A stretch of DNA of 64,000 bases from Phymorhynchus buccinoides (GCA_017654935.2 CM065690.1:28605278-28669277), one strand, 5' to 3'; shown: positions 12,438 through 25,664, counted from the stretch's first letter. Notes: generated from the letters alone by a model not told the origin. Numbers and translations: made by a program.

Positions 12438-15400
12438 ATGTTCGTTAAAGATTTTAAAGTATTGCAATGGAATTGTCGATCCCTCACAACCAGTAAAGAC
12501 CAACTGGTACAACAATCAGCTGAAGAGAAATATAACATACTAGCTTTGCAGTCACTAAATGTGCGAAAAGACAAACTACCTAAATTACCTAACTATTACT
12601 TTCCGCCTATTATCCAAAACGTTGGTAATGATGAAAACATAAACGTGGCGATATACGTTCGTGAAGATGTGAAATACACACCATGTGCCAGTCCTGTTCC
12701 ACCAGACATTTCCCGGGTTGTATGCTTGTGCAGTCAGGGTACAAGTAGATTATAATGTACTAACAATTGTTTCTGTCTAGTTACCCAAAGGACCTAACGA
12801 AATTAATACAGAATGGTTACGCTCAATTCAGTCAGACCAGTCTAATAAATATCTTGTCACTGGTGACTTTAATGCCCATTCACCATTTTGGGAAAAGGGA
12901 TGTCAAGTCATAACCAATAATCGTTTTATTGAAAATATAGTGGATTCATCTCTTTACCTTTTAAACGACGGTAGTATAACCCGAATCCCTGACAATCCCA
13001 AACATAATCCTAGTGCCATCGATATATCGTTGATATCTCCAGAACTGGCTGTATCTTGTGACTGGAAAACCCTTGATGACACGTTAAATAGTGACCATCT
13101 GCCTATCGTCATTTCATTTGAGACTGTGAGACCTAAAACAAACAATGTGACGCATGATAAGGTTCCAAAATATTGCTACAAATTTGCAAACTGGATTAAA
13201 TTTTCGTATTTATTAAGTTCATTTTATATAGATATAAACAATATGAATTGTCAAGATGTTGATACACTATATGACAGATTTCAAAACGCAATCATTTCTG
13301 CTGCTAATGAATCGATTCCAACAATAAAATCTGTAAAATCAAAGGAACATTTGGGTAATGTGTGGTGGAATGAGACTTGCCAAGGTGCTAAGCAAGAGAA
13401 AAAGAACAAAACAAGAGAGTATAAAAGAGAGAAGGATCCTAAAGAAAAGGTTAAAAAACTTCTTGAAAAGAAAAGAGCAAAAAACAAACAAAATAGAATA
13501 AATGCGCAAGCAAAACGGCAATATTGGTCTTCTTTCTGTGAAAATGAGGTATCAAATTTTAAAGATATTCAAAAAGTTTGGACACAATTAAAAACGATGA
13601 AAAGTGGGGTTAGCCTACCACATTGTCCAGTTAACTTATCAACAGATTATAAAAATCATCGTGAAAGTGAAGAAGAAAAAGACGTTTATAATAGTCCAAA
13701 ACCACGACGAGTTTTACGTCCTCTTGGTCTGAATCAGACACATATGGGACATTTGTAAATACAAATATGGTGGGAACAATACTGGAGGCAATGCCCGGAG
13801 GCAGTACGAAACCAGTAAAGTCCCGATTTTGCATTAATACAGATAGGTGTAGCGGTGACCACGCCTCGGTTAAACCTCATCGGCTATAGCACCGCCACAA
13901 GTTAGTATAATGATAAAAAAATGTGGTTCGAACCAGTAGAAGATCATTATTTAAATGCTCCTATAACATTAGAGGAGGTAAAAGAGTGCCTCAATACTTT
14001 GAAGAAAAAGACATCAGTGGGCTTAGACGGCATTTCCAATAAAATGTTAAGTCACCTTCCGCAAAATGTAATATATTTTCTTTATTTGTTGTTTCAAAAA
14101 TATTGGAGCGATGGTAGAATGCCTTTAATTTGGAAGCATTCCATAATTGTTCCAATTCATAAGAAGGGGAAGCCACTTAGAGATATAAATAGTTACCGCC
14201 CTATTGCATTAACATCTAATACATGTACATTCATGGAAAAGATTGTGTTAAAAAGACTAATTCATCATTGTAGTAAACATAGCATCATACCAATTAACCA
14301 AGCTGCATTCCAGACAGGCAGATCCACAATAGAACATCTAGTCAAACTTACAACTCATGTAAAACATCAGTTTGCACGTCGTAAGAACGTACTTGCAACA
14401 TTTTTTGACATACGAAAAGCCTATGAACAAGTGTGGCACAAGCAGCTTTTGTATAAAATAAAAAATATTGGTATCAGTGGTAATATGTACAATTATATTC
14501 AAGATTTTCTACATTGTAGGCATATTCAAACAAGAATAGAAAATACATGTTCGAACCCTAGGCCTTTACAAATGGGTTTACCTCAAGGATCAGTAATTTC
14601 GCCAATATTATTTAATATTTTGATTTCTGATCTACCCAAAGGTCTTTCTAAAAAATACAGTTAGCTCAATTTGCAGACGATATATGCCTATGGATGAAAG
14701 TAACAATGAAACGACATACTCCATCAAGGTCACTGAATTATATTAAAATTAAATATCAACACGAACTTAATAAAATAAATAATTTTTTATATGAAAACGG
14801 ACTTTCTCTTTCGCCAGAAAAGACAAATATGATGCTTTTTAACTCTGGATATGATCCAGATAAACTTCCAATTTTCATCTTGGATGGCATTGTTTTAAAT
14901 TATGTTAAAAGCGTCAAATTCTTAGGTGTTTTCTTAAGTAGTAAGTTAACGTGGAATGCTCATATTTATTATATTTTAAATAAAGCAAGGAAAAGCTTAA
15001 ACTTCCTTAAAATAGTTAGTAAACAATCGTGGGGGCAAGATACCAACACATTAATAATTTTAGCATCCGCCCTTGTACGCTCTAGACTATCATATGCTCA
15101 AGAAGTATTTTTTAATGCACCTCAATATTTTTTAAATAAACTTCAGAGTACTGACTGCAAAGCTTACAAAATTGCTCTTGGAGTTCCCATACATACATCT
15201 AACTTAGGGACATATAGCGAAGTGGGAGTTTTACCTCTCACAGAACTCTGAAAAGCTTCTGCTTCCAAATTTGTTTTGAAAAGTTTTTCTCAAAACAATT
15301 TTTTTCTCAGAAGAGGTATGTTTAAAATCTGAAAAGGATTTTGGAAAACGTGCACAGAATATTCTGTCCACAAAATCTATTTATTCGTTTTCCTCCGATC

Positions 15401-16660
15401 TTCTAAGCGATACAAAACTAAATAAAAGTAAGATCACTAAAAAACCCACATTTTCTCCCATTCCAAAATGGGAGCAATCAAAAGCTGTCTTTGATATTGA
15501 TTACTCTCATTTATCTAAAAAGGGTTCTCCCAATATTTTGAGAACGTCTGTGTACACGCACTTAGAAAATACGTACAATCAATATTTAAAAATATTCACA
15601 GATGGTTCAGTTTCAGAAGATAATAACTCGGGAGCAGCTTTCATTATTCCTAGCTTAAAAGTAGAAAAGTTGTTCTATCTTGGTAAAAATGTGTCTATAT
15701 ATAGCGCTGAATTATTTGCTATGCTTATGTCCTTGGATTTCCTTTTAAGTTTTCCTATAAATAACAGACACATCTTAATATGTGTTGATTCTAAAGCAGC
15801 AATGTATGCTATTATGTCTCCCAATTCATGTATCCGACTTGACATGATAATTGAAATTAAACATATAATACACATTCTTTCCTTGAAAGGCATCACCATT
15901 ACTTTTTGTTGGGTGCCTTCTCATTGCGGAATATCAGGAAATGAACGGGTAGACCAAGCTGCAAAAAATGCAGCTCAAAATAGTGACGACGCAGTATCAA
16001 TTAATGTTCCTTTAGATCTGACAGAATGTTTCTCAATTATAAACAACACTTCTCATGAAAATGTCAAAACTGAATTGATGAACTCAGACGTTCAATATTA
16101 TAATAACTGTATTAAATCTAATGTTAGAGACAATGAGAAAATATCACACAAACGTGTTACTTTCTCGTCCAGGGAGATTGAAAGTCTAATCCATAGACTA
16201 CGTTTGAATTCATTTAAAACAAAATACTGTATTAATGTTAAATGCATGTGTGGTGAATCCTTGAGTGTCAGTCATTTACTGATTCAGTGTCCATTAGCAA
16301 GAGAACTTTTCAAGAATTCGGATATTGATGGTTTTATTGATGGATTAACGCCATTGTCTCTACCCAGTATTCTAAACAATTATTCTGTTCTTGATTCAGT
16401 TTGTAAATGTTTATTAAGTAGTTCACTTAGTATTTATCTTTAACATTGTTCATTTATCGGTTATATTCTGAAAATGTAATTTTTTTTGGATTTTTTTTTT
16501 TTTGGGGGGGTATGATTAGGTCTGCATCACTATCCTGTCACTTACTCTAATGCTTACACACATTTACAGACACACCCACTCACACTCACCACACCAACAT
16601 CAAACTACAATATATTGTCTGAATCACTTTTAGTGGAAAGACGTTAAACTGAAGAACAAC
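12438..16660 (+). mobile_element. Near-complete I/Nimb-type LINE with endonuclease, RT and RNase H
   Basis: 12438-13130 encodes an APE-type endonuclease in two frames (LQWNCRSL, TGDFNAHSPFWE, SDHLPI). 13921-15251 encodes the RT: SVGLDGISN, YRPIALTS, FFDIRKAYEQVWH and GLPQGSVISPILFN, then a +1 frameshift near 14655 just before QFADDICLW. 15538-16443 encodes RNase H with FTDGS, SAELFA, VDSKAA and WVPSHCG, so the D-E-D-H active-site set is visible, and then a CMCGE..H..C knuckle. The 3' UTR ends in GACGTTAAACTGAAGAACAAC and runs into (CA)n. A C-terminal RNase H places it in the I superfamily. Frameshifts and internal stops make it inactive. Confidence 0.9.

Positions 16661-16713
<53 letters not shown>
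16661..16713. repeat. (CA)n microsatellite
   Basis: Follows the (AAC)-type LINE tail. Sequence from 16714 to 17336 shows no supported gene. Confidence 0.95.
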
Positions 16714-16714
<1 letters not shown>

Positions 16715-17336
16715 ATTCACTCAAATGTACCTGTTACTTTTCTTCCAGTTACTTTTTTTTCCGGTTACTTCATTACGTGCATCCTTCGTGAGTTGGGCAT
16801 TCAATACGTCACAAATGATGGTAGAACTGTCCCGTCTGTGAATCCCACAATGCAAATATTGAACACCCATCAAAATACATGCATAGTTGCAAGATGCTCG
16901 TTTGACTGAAACAGAATTAGGGCATGTAACCTTATCCTTACTTTGACCCTCAGATATATTTCTCACCAATTTAATCATTTGGCTCGTTAACAAATTCTGG
17001 TAGCATTTTCTAAAATGACGATGAACGTGGGAGAAGTGTGCTAGAGGAAACTGAGAGCGAATCTTGGACTGAGTCTTGCATATGTCACAACAAAAAGCCT
17101 GATTTGTTGTGCTCTGGTGATATTAATGTTTGTGTCAATTAGTATCGTTATGTTTGCATCACATTTGTGGTCTTCAAAACGAATGATGTAGACAAGCCGT
17201 CTAGTCATATTGGTGTTTTTCTGCCTTATTGCACAAACAGCTTTAAATTTGCATCCATCCGGGTCTGGGTTTTTCTTTTACAAACTAAAAGTATGGGTTA
17301 GAAACAATTTTGTATGTGCACAGATGGTTTTAGAGG

Positions 17337-17495
17337 ATCATTACAGAGCTGCATGTCTCTGAGGACAATTAATGAGCTGCATGTCTCTGAGGACAATTAC
17401 TGAGCTGCATGTCTCTGAGGACAATTACTGAGCTGCATGTCTCTGAGGACAATTACAGAGCTGCATGTCTCTGAGGACAATTAATGAGCTGCGTG
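17337..17495. repeat. 28-bp tandem repeat, 5 copies
   Basis: The unit GAGCTGCATGTCTCTGAGGA followed by CAATTA(C/A)T is repeated with almost no divergence. Confidence 0.95.
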
Positions 17496-17659
17496 TTTAT
17501 GTTATTAGCAGACATTTCCATGTCACATCAACATGACTATACTGTTATCTAATTTATACTACTATCTGACAAATTAATACAAATATCAATAATGTATAAA
17601 CCTTAATCGTGATGGCAGTCTCTCTTCTTTATCTTGCATAGGAGCATTGTTCCCCTACT

Positions 17660-17957
17660 TTGTCGATTGGTTCGACAGTCTCATGTCATATGAGCCCAGA
17701 TGCGTCATACCGCATTTAAGCGCCTAACTAAGAAATAGCTAGGCCAAGGGTGTCTGGAGAAAATATTTATAGGGGTTTCCAGACAAAAAGCGGGGGAAAG
17801 GACCAGTAAGGAAGAAAGATAGTAGATGACAGTAAGTGAAGGATAAAGGCTGAGTCAAAGAGACCGACAGATTAGAGGAAGTAACAAGGACATAACTTCC
17901 AGAAGGTGGGGGAAATTGTACACATTTGTACAAAAGAGTTCCTGGTACCCAATGGGA
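17660..17957. repeat. SINE-like family A copy
   Basis: Matches 19150-19482 in order: GCGCCTAACTAAGAAATAG, GGAGAAAAT, AAGATAGTAGATGACAGTAA, GACAGATTAGAGGAAG, ACTTCCAGAAGGTGGGGGAA. It diverges at the end (TTCCTGGTACCCAATGGG). Confidence 0.7.
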
Positions 17958-18369
17958 TAGCATAACATTATGAAATAATTAGTTTTCGTATCAGTTTTCA
18001 GGTGCAAAAATAAGTTTTGTGTTCTGGACTTCTTGGCGCGCATCATTTCGGAGTACTGTAAGTTTGTGCCCAAAGTTGCCACATCCACACCCGGAGATCG
18101 AAGGCAAACATCCTGCTTTCGAGAGCTTAGGGGTTAGACTTTCATTGGGGTATATGTCTCATAAAATCCGCAGGTGGGTGCAGGGCGGGTGGGGTGGGTA
18201 TAGGGTGGCTCACAGTCTACATGTTTGTGTCCTGCTAAGAACTATTTTCTTTAGACTACATAAACAGAGCAATCGAGCCAATCTTACAGCTTCGTTTTCT
18301 ATGACGTGTTGAGACATCAGTATTGCTGCAGTTCCTAAAACACACAAAGTAAGTGTTCTTTTTGTTCTT

Positions 18370-18700
18370 ATTCTTCTTATTTGTCCATTGGCATTGTACA
18401 AACGCACATGGAGAATTGTCTTCCACCATGTAAAATAAGATCAAATAAAATATCAATTAAAAACATGAAACACACATTTACATTTAAGCAAATAATTATG
18501 CAACTCTCAAACCAAACCCAATCATTCATCTGCTCTCCGCTATCTTGCTCACTCATCATGCAACCCATCAGCACTCCCACCTTCATTTTTGGTTTTAATT
18601 TTTTGTTCTTCTTTTTTCCCCTTTCCTTTCTTTCTTTTTTCCTCCTTTCGTTTGCTTCCACCACCACCACCACCACCCTTTTTCTCTATTTTTGTAGGTA
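18370..18700 (-). mobile_element. Retrotransposon 3' end fragment (copy 1)
   Basis: On the minus strand the block GCATGATGAGTGAGCAAGAT..CACATGG..GCCAATGGACAAATAAG matches 61930-62125 on the plus strand. The GACAATAAAG terminus of that copy looks like a retroposon 3' end. It does not encode a recognisable protein here. Confidence 0.55.
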
Positions 18701-19149
18701 GTCTTTTTTTCTTTCTTTCCCCCGCTCTCTCTCATCCTTTTGTCTGTTAAGACTAACCCAGATGGAAATAGTTTGTTGTTGCACCCTTGAGTCACCAACA
18801 GTAGCAGTAGGCTATCACAACAGCTTCGTAAGGAAAAGGTGCTCTCACAATTTGAGAAGGAACGTTTTATCGACCTCTGATACGATCAGGTCAGGTCAGG
18901 TCAATACAGGACAACTAGGGACAAAGGTGCAGATTACCACCCCCAGCACCCTACCACCCTTCATTGTCTCGGTTATTTCCCTTTTCAGTCTTGCCTTTAT
19001 CACTGCATGTAAGCCTCATTCGTTTTCTAAAGTTAATTTTCATCCTTTTAAACAATTAAAACTATGCCTTTATTTGCTAATTGTAGAATACAAAGGCGCG
19101 ACTAAAAAAACAACAATGCAACGAACCAAAGACGTTCAAGGGAGGAATT

Positions 19150-19482
19150 CTTCTTCTTCTTCTTCTTTTTCTTCTTTGATCGCTCAGACAGTTTCCTGTC
19201 AATTATGAGCGCAGATGCGTCATGCTGCTGTTATGCACCTTACTAAGAAAATAGTTAGGCCCAGCAAGTCCGACTTCGGCTGGAGAAAATGTTTTTGAAA
19301 GTGTTTCGTGAAAAATTGGCAGGAGAATGGACCAGGCAAGGCAGAAAGATAGTACATGACAGTAAGCAAAGGGAAAACGCAGAGTCAAAGAGAGTGACAG
19401 ATTAGAGGAAGCTACAAGCACAGAACTTCCAGAAGGTGGGGGAACTATTTATGCAAAAGACCCCCGGTATCCCCACGGGGGA
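19150..19482. repeat. SINE-like family A, fullest copy
   Basis: Bounded by (TTC)n on the left and CCCCACGGGGG on the right. Shared blocks include GATCGCTCAGACAGTTTCCT, GCAGATGCGTCATGCTGC, GAAAGATAGTACATGACAGT and TTCCAGAAGGTGGGGGAACT. Other copies are at 17660, 29143 (inverted) and 47828, with fragments at 9575 and 10745. The (TTC)n side may be the complement of a (GAA)n tail, which would put the element on the minus strand. No RNA polymerase III boxes were convincingly seen. Confidence 0.75.
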
Positions 19483-20072
19483 AAAGGGAGGTATTGAATC
19501 TGCATCTTAACCCAACTAGGCCTTGCGGATAATGTTACCAGCCGCAAACGAAGAAAGCGAAGCTGGTAATCTTTCAGCGATTTCTGACTATCTATCTATC
19601 TATGTTAACACGATAACGTTTGAACGTAGGGACCTAGGACGCTCAAATTTTGCATGCGTGTAGGTACTAAGGATATGTAGACTTAGGTCGAATATACTGT
19701 TAATCGGCGTTGTCGTGGTTTTTAAAAAAAAGAAGGAATATTTTGTTTTTAACATAAGGCAAAGAGAGAGAGTAAATAGCCAGAGACCTCTCTCCGAGCT
19801 AGATTAGGTCAATAATTAGGTCACTTAAGTCAGCTTACTCATGTGTTGACCTGTGTCTCGACTTGCTGATTGCGCCACAAGATGAGTGAAACAGCTTTTT
19901 TATTTCCCCAGGGTGAGTTTGTTTTTGTTGCGTATAATCTTGTTACAACGCATGTGTGCGCGCGTGAGTGCATGATGTGCGCGTGTTTGCGCGTGTGCAT
20001 GCATGTACACGTGCGCGCATGAGTGAGTTTGTGCGCGTGCTTGCACATGCATGACCATTGCGTGCGTACTTG

Positions 20073-20375
20073 ATTGGGAATGCAACTGATCCAGCGACTT
20101 CTAGGCGTGTCATATGGTGGGGTGGAATGATGATGGGGGGGGGGGGGGGGGTGAGAAGGGAGGGAAACAGATTGGGAATGCAACTGATCCAGCGACTTCT
20201 AGGCGTGTCATATGGTGGGGTGGAATGAGGATGGGGGGCGGTGGGTGAGAAGGGAGGGAAACAGATTGGGAATGCAACTGATCCAGCCACTTGGATAGAA
20301 TCAGGATAGAGGGGGGGGGGAGGCCAGAAGGGGGCAGTAGGTGGGAAAACTGGTTTAGCCACTTTTTTGTCCACA
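20073..20375. repeat. ~98-bp tandem repeat, 3 copies
   Basis: GGGAATGCAACTGATCCAGC..GGCGTGTCATATGGTGGGG..GAGAAGGGAGGGAAACAGAT repeats with G-run length changes. The third copy is diverged. Confidence 0.9.
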
Positions 20376-20379
20376 ATAA

Positions 20380-21005
20380 TGTGATGGGTGTCGGCCTCTT
20401 CTAAAAATAAATGGGAATAGTTGATCAGCCAGTGGTGGGCGTCGGCCTCTTCTAAAAATAAATAGCGAGTAGTTCAGCCAGTGCTGGCCGCCGGCCTCTT
20501 CAAAAAATAAATAGGGAATAGTTGATCAGCCAGTGATGGCCGTCGGCCTCTTCTAAAAATAAATAGGGAATAGTTGATCAGCCAGTGATGGGCGTCGGCC
20601 TCTTCTAAAAATAAATAGGGAATAGTTGATCAGCCAGTGATGGGCGTCAGACTCTTCTAAAGATAAGCAGGGAATAGGATCAGCCAGTGATGGGCGTCGG
20701 CCTCTACTAAAAATAAATAGGGAATAGTTGATCAGCCAGTGATGGCCGTCGGCCTCTTCAAAAAATAAATAGGGAATAGTTGATCAGCCAGTGATGGCCG
20801 TCGGCCTCTTCTAAAAATAAATAGGGAATAGTTGATCAGCCAGTGATGGGCGTAGGCCTCCTCTAAAAATAAATAGGGAATAGTTGATCAGCCAGTGATG
20901 GCCGTCGGCCTCTTCAAAAAATAAATAGGGAATAAAATAAACAGGGAATAATTGATCAGCCAGTGATGGGCATCGGCCTCTTCTAAAAAATAAATAGGGA
21001 ATAGT
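20380..21005. repeat. 52-bp minisatellite block 1, ~12 copies
   Basis: The unit contains AAATAGGGAATAGTTGATCA, GCCAGTGATGGCCGTCGGCC and TCTTCTAAAAAT. Some units carry an extra AATAAAATAA insertion, also seen in block 2 at 21966-23015. Confidence 0.95.
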
Positions 21006-21179
21006 AACAGACAGTTGTTGATCAGTCAATGCAGTTATCGTTCCTCAACTATAATGCAGAAAATATTTGTAATAAACTGAATGGTCTTGATTGTTTTTAA
21101 AATATGTTAATACATTTTATGTTGTATGTTTGCGAATAAATCTTTTGATTATAGCAATATTTTTCTTGATTAAAAAAAA

Positions 21180-21965
21180 AGTTAATCAGCTGTCATTGTT
21201 TAGGAGAAATGCTAGGGAAGTAGGCCTACTATTAGTATTGGTTAGAAACTGCTTCTGTAAGTTAGCAAAACAAATATTGAAGTGAAATACGATAATTTAG
21301 TTGTGCTACAAGTTGATAAGAATTTACTTCAGGTTGATAAAGATGTTTTGTTTATTGTTGGTTACGTTCTTCCCGAAGCAAGTCCTTTTAACAATGGTTG
21401 TGATGTAAAATAGATAAATAGTATTCTTATTTTGGAAGATAAGCTGGAACAGTTGACTCAAAATGAAAATGTTTATGCTATTTTTGGTGGCGATTTAAAT
21501 GCCACAACAGGATGTAAGCAGCCAGGTGTGGATAATAAGTCACGTTATCTAAACCCTAGGGATGATAGTGATTGTGATTCACTTTACGTACGTCATTCAA
21601 AAGATGAAATTGTTAATGATTTGGGGAAAGTGTATTGGATTTCTGTTTTATGTCTGAGTTAGTCATTTTGAATGGTTGTTGTGAAGGAGACTCATATGGA
21701 GGTTGCACATATATTTCACCTCAGGGGAGCAGTACTATTGATTATTTTATTGTCTGACGAAGTAGTACCAGATTGTGATGTGTGTGTTAGTGATAATTCA
21801 CAATCTTTGCACCTCCCCGTGGAACTAAGATGGAAGAAAGGAGTGACTGAAGAGAAAGAGAGTGACCAGAGTGAATGTGGAGAAGAGAAGATTGTGTGGA
21901 ATGAAGAGTTTGTTGATAATTTGTGTGAATGGAGTCATATTCATGTTTACTCACATTTTCTATTT
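21180..21965 (+). mobile_element. LINE endonuclease fragment, copy 1
   Basis: Frames across the region read like an APE endonuclease: LLVLVRN, then VVLQVDKN and VGYVLPEASPF, IFGGDLNATTG, then STIDYFIVSD and DNSQSLHLPVEL. Several frameshifts and stops are present, and no RT follows. A second copy is at 23180-23985. Confidence 0.7.
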
Positions 21966-23015
21966 TACGACATGATGGGTGTCGGCCTCTTCTAAAAATA
22001 AATAAGGAATAGTTGATCAGCCAGTGATGGCCGTCGGCCTCTCCTAAAAATAAATAGGGAATAGTTGATCAGCCAGTGATGGCCGTCGGCCTCTTCTAAA
22101 AATAAATAGGGAATAGTTGATCAGCCAGTGATGGCCGTCGGCCTCTTCTAAAAATAAATAGGGAATAGTTGATCAGCCAGTGATGGGCGTCGGACTCTTC
22201 TAAAAACAAACAGGGAATAGTTGATCAGCCAGTGATGGCCGTCAGCCTCTTCTAAAAATAAATAGGGAGTAGTTGATCAGCCAGTGATGGCCGTCGGCCT
22301 CTTCTAAAAATAAATAGGGAATAGTTGATCAGCCAGTGATGGCCGCCGGCCTCTTCTAAAAATAAATAGGGAATAGTTGATCAGCCAGTGATGGGCGTCG
22401 GCCTCTTCTAAAAATAAATAGGGAATAGTTGATCAGCCAGTGATGGGCGTCGGCCTCTTCTAAAAATAAATAGGGAATAGTTGATCAGCCAGTGATGGCC
22501 GCCGGCCTCTTCTAAAAATAAATAGGGAATAGTTGATCAGCCAGTGATGGGCGTCGGCCTCTTCTAAAAATAAATAGGGAATAGTTGATCAGCCAGTGAT
22601 GGCCGTCGGCCTTTTCAAAAAATAAATAGGAAATAAAATAAATAGGGAATAGTTGATCAGCCAATGATGGCCGTCGGCCTTTTCAAAAAATAAATAGGAA
22701 ATAAAATAAATAGGGAATAGTTGATCAGCCAGTGATGGCCGTCGGCCTCTTCTAAAAATAAATAGGGAATAGTTGATCAGCCAGTGACAGCCGCCGGCCT
22801 CTTCTAAAAATAAATAGGGAATAGTTGATCAGCCAGTGTTAGCCGTCAGCCTTTTCAAAAAATAAATAGGAAATAAAATAAACAGGGAATAGTTGATCAG
22901 CCAATGATGGCCGTCGGCCTTTTCAAAAAATAAATAGGAAATAAAATAAACAGGGAATAGTTGATCAGCCAGTGATGGGCATCGGCCTCTTCTAAAAAAT
23001 AAATAGGGAATAGTA
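21966..23015. repeat. 52-bp minisatellite block 2, ~20 copies
   Basis: Same unit as block 1. Variants (GGCCGTC, GGGCGTC, GGCCGCC) alternate. The right half contains repeated composite units with AAATAGGAAATAAAATAAAC. Confidence 0.95.
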
Positions 23016-23985
23016 ATAGACAGTTGTTGATCAGTCAACGCAGTTATCGTTCCTCAACTATAATGCAGAAAATATTTGTAATAAACTGAATGGTCTTGAT
23101 TGTTTTTAAAATATGTTAATACATTTTATATTGTATGTTTGCGAATAAATCTTTTGATTATAGCGATATTTTTCTTGATTATAAAAAAAAGTTAATCAGC
23201 TGTCATTGTTTGGGAGAAATTCTGGGGAAGTAGGCCTACTATTAGTACTGGTTAGAAACTGCTTCTCTACGTTAGCAAAACAAATATTGAACTGAAATGC
23301 GATAATTGAGTTGTGCTACAAGTTGATAAGAATTTACTTCAGGTTGATAAATATTTTTTGTTTATTGCTGGTTATGTTCTTCCTGAAGGAAGTCTTTTTA
23401 ACAATGGTTGTGATGTAAAATAAATAAATAGTATTCTTATTTTGGAAGATAAGCTGCAACAGTTGATTCAAAATGAAAACGTTTATGTTATTTTTTTGTG
23501 GCGATTTAAATGCCACCAGAACAGGATGTGAGCAGCCAGTTGTGGATAACATATCAAGTTATCTAAACCCTAGGGATAATGGTGATTGTTATGAACTTTG
23601 TGCACGTCATTCAAAAGATTAAATTGTCCATGATTTGGGGAAAAGTTTATTGGATTTCTGTTAGCTTTTATGTCTGATTTAGTCATTTTGAATGGTTGTT
23701 GTGAGGGAGACTCATTGCACATGTATTTCACCTCACGGGAGCAGTACTATTGATTATTTTATTGTGTCTGACGAAGTAGCACCAGATTGTGATGTATGTG
23801 TTAATGATAATTTACAATCTTAGCACCTCCCCGTGGAACTAAGATGGAAGAAAGGAGTGACTGAAGAGAAAGAGAGTGACCAGAGTGAATGTGGAGAAGA
23901 GAAGATTGTGTAGAATGAAGAGTTTGTTGATAAAGTTTGTGAATGGAGTCATATTCATGATTACTCACATTTTCTATTTCACGAC
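23016..23985 (+). mobile_element. LINE endonuclease fragment, copy 2 (segmental duplicate)
   Basis: Collinear with 21003-21970, starting at ACAGTTGTTGATCAGTCAA and including GATTTAAATGCCAC and GATTATTTTATTGTGTCTGA. It carries its own indels and stops, so it is a further decayed duplicate. Together with the minisatellite blocks this is a tandem duplication of an approximately 2-kb composite unit. Confidence 0.75.
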
Positions 23986-24037
23986 AGACAGGTACAAACC
24001 ACCAGATCATTCATCATTGCTGTGGTGTTTTTTTCAG

Positions 24038-24115
24038 TCGCACTTTGAAGACAACTGGACTGCATCTTCCCACCAAATTTACACTCCAACTCCAAGTCAG
24101 GTTAATCAGTTACAG
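24038..24115 (+). CDS. Candidate internal exon, function unknown
   Basis: Preceded by a pyrimidine-rich acceptor (GTTTTTTTCAG|) and followed by TTACAG|GTTTGT, 78 nt long. Two frames are open. One reads HFEDNWTASSHQIYTPTPSQ and would join 25428 in phase 0. The other would join it in phase 2. I do not recognise the protein. Offered only because the splice sites and the phase compatibility with 25428 and 26477 agree. Confidence 0.28.
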
Positions 24116-24831
24116 GTTTGTTTATGTAGGCCTATGTACTCGTTACGCCTTGATAAAAACATTTGGTTCTTATTCAGGACTGACCCACGAAATGTGTTTT
24201 CGTGCAACAAATAACAGTCTCTTTTTAAATTAATAAGGAAAACGTGAAATCTGTGGTTACAAGGCAGAAAGGTATTGTAGCCCAAGGGAAGTAACTTTTG
24301 AGAATGATGTTCGCTTGGGAAGGGCTTTGTTTGTTTAGACGACTTGTGCAGGAGATAGGGTGACCCCAGAACGTTGCTTGGTCTTTGAAGAAAATCTCTA
24401 TTCAGTGTCCATTTTGCACAATTGAAATAAAATGATATATTAGGACACAAACTATATGGAGAAAACTGCATGCAGAAAGAGGAAGCTTTACTTAGAAGAT
24501 GCCTCTCTGTGGAAACTTTTTCTTACATTTGTATCTGAATGAACACACGTCTTCGATGGATTTGCCCCTGAATGAAAACCTTTCTTTTGGTTTTATCCCT
24601 ATGTCTAAATGTTTCTTTAATTTTCACTGAATGAACTATTTCTCTATTGTGCCCCTGAATGAAATATTTTCTTCTGAATGTGCCCCTGAGTAATTACAAA
24701 AACACCTATCTTTTCTACCCCTGAGTAAGATCATTTTTCCCCGAAAGAATATTTTTCTTAGTTTTTAAAGATAAAAACCTTTCTTCTGCTATTACCCCAA
24801 TGATAAAGTGCATGATGATTAAAAAAAAAGA

Positions 24832-24886
<55 letters not shown>

Positions 24887-25427
24887 TTTCAGGGTTATGA
24901 AGAAGATTCAATACATAGCAGTTTTCCCCCAAGATGCATTGGGGAACTCAAGAAAACAACAGTTTACAGGGTGACAGAGTATTAGAAAAATATTATGATA
25001 GGGTTAAAAAACCTGCTAGCAATGTGAATGTTTGGGTTATCTGGTTAATATTAAAAAAATCGTTTTCAATCCTGCATAGGCTCAAAAGGTCAGGATATAA
25101 ATTTAAAATTTGAGGCAAAGAAGACAGTCGTCTTCAGGAAACAGACAGTTTACAGACATTTAAAACTTTCCGTGACAGGTTTTGCTTCTTAAAAAAGGGA
25201 TTTAAAAATATTTGTTTTTAGTTCACAATGGAAAATGTTCTCTTCTGGAGCTCTCCAGTGCATTGCGCATAAAACAAACTGTGGTCAACTTTCATGCATT
25301 GAATTTTCTTCATGACCATGAAAAATCGAAATAATCGTTTGCTTATTTATTATCCATTTTGTTTAGATCATTAGTGATTTTGTAGGTTGCTTTTTTTTTT
25401 AAATCACCATCTATGTGTTTTTTTTAG
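24116..25427. other. Non-coding stretch with degenerate repeats and (GA)n
   Basis: 24510-24760 has loosely repeated TGCCCCTGAATGAAA-type motifs about 40 bp apart. 24836-24880 is (GA)n. No supported gene. Confidence 0.5.
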
Positions 25428-25573
25428 GACGATGGATCGAAGGACAATGGTGACTGGAGTCCTCCTGCTCTCCCTCCTCCTCTTTATTTCCTTCACTCAC
25501 ACACTAGATGAGAATAGACGACGCCGCATTCTTACAAGTTCCAGCATGAAACTGAAAAGTTGGTGCTTCAATG
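25428..25573 (+). CDS. Candidate exon encoding a hydrophobic signal/anchor segment
   Basis: Acceptor TTTTTTTTAG| and donor CAATG|GTTAAT bound the segment. One frame has ATG at 25432 or 25447 followed by VTGVLLLSLLLFISFTHTL and then RRRR, a good signal-peptide or membrane-anchor shape. A competing frame (DDGSKDNGDW) stops near 25508. The donor phase (1) matches the candidate terminal exon at 26477. Product unknown. Confidence 0.33.
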
Positions 25574-25661
25574 GTTAATACATGCACCATATATTATGCA
25601 CCTGCGCGCTTGCACACATGTACACCGCATGCGCATGTACAGCAACGAACATATACGATTA

Positions 25662-25664
<3 letters not shown>

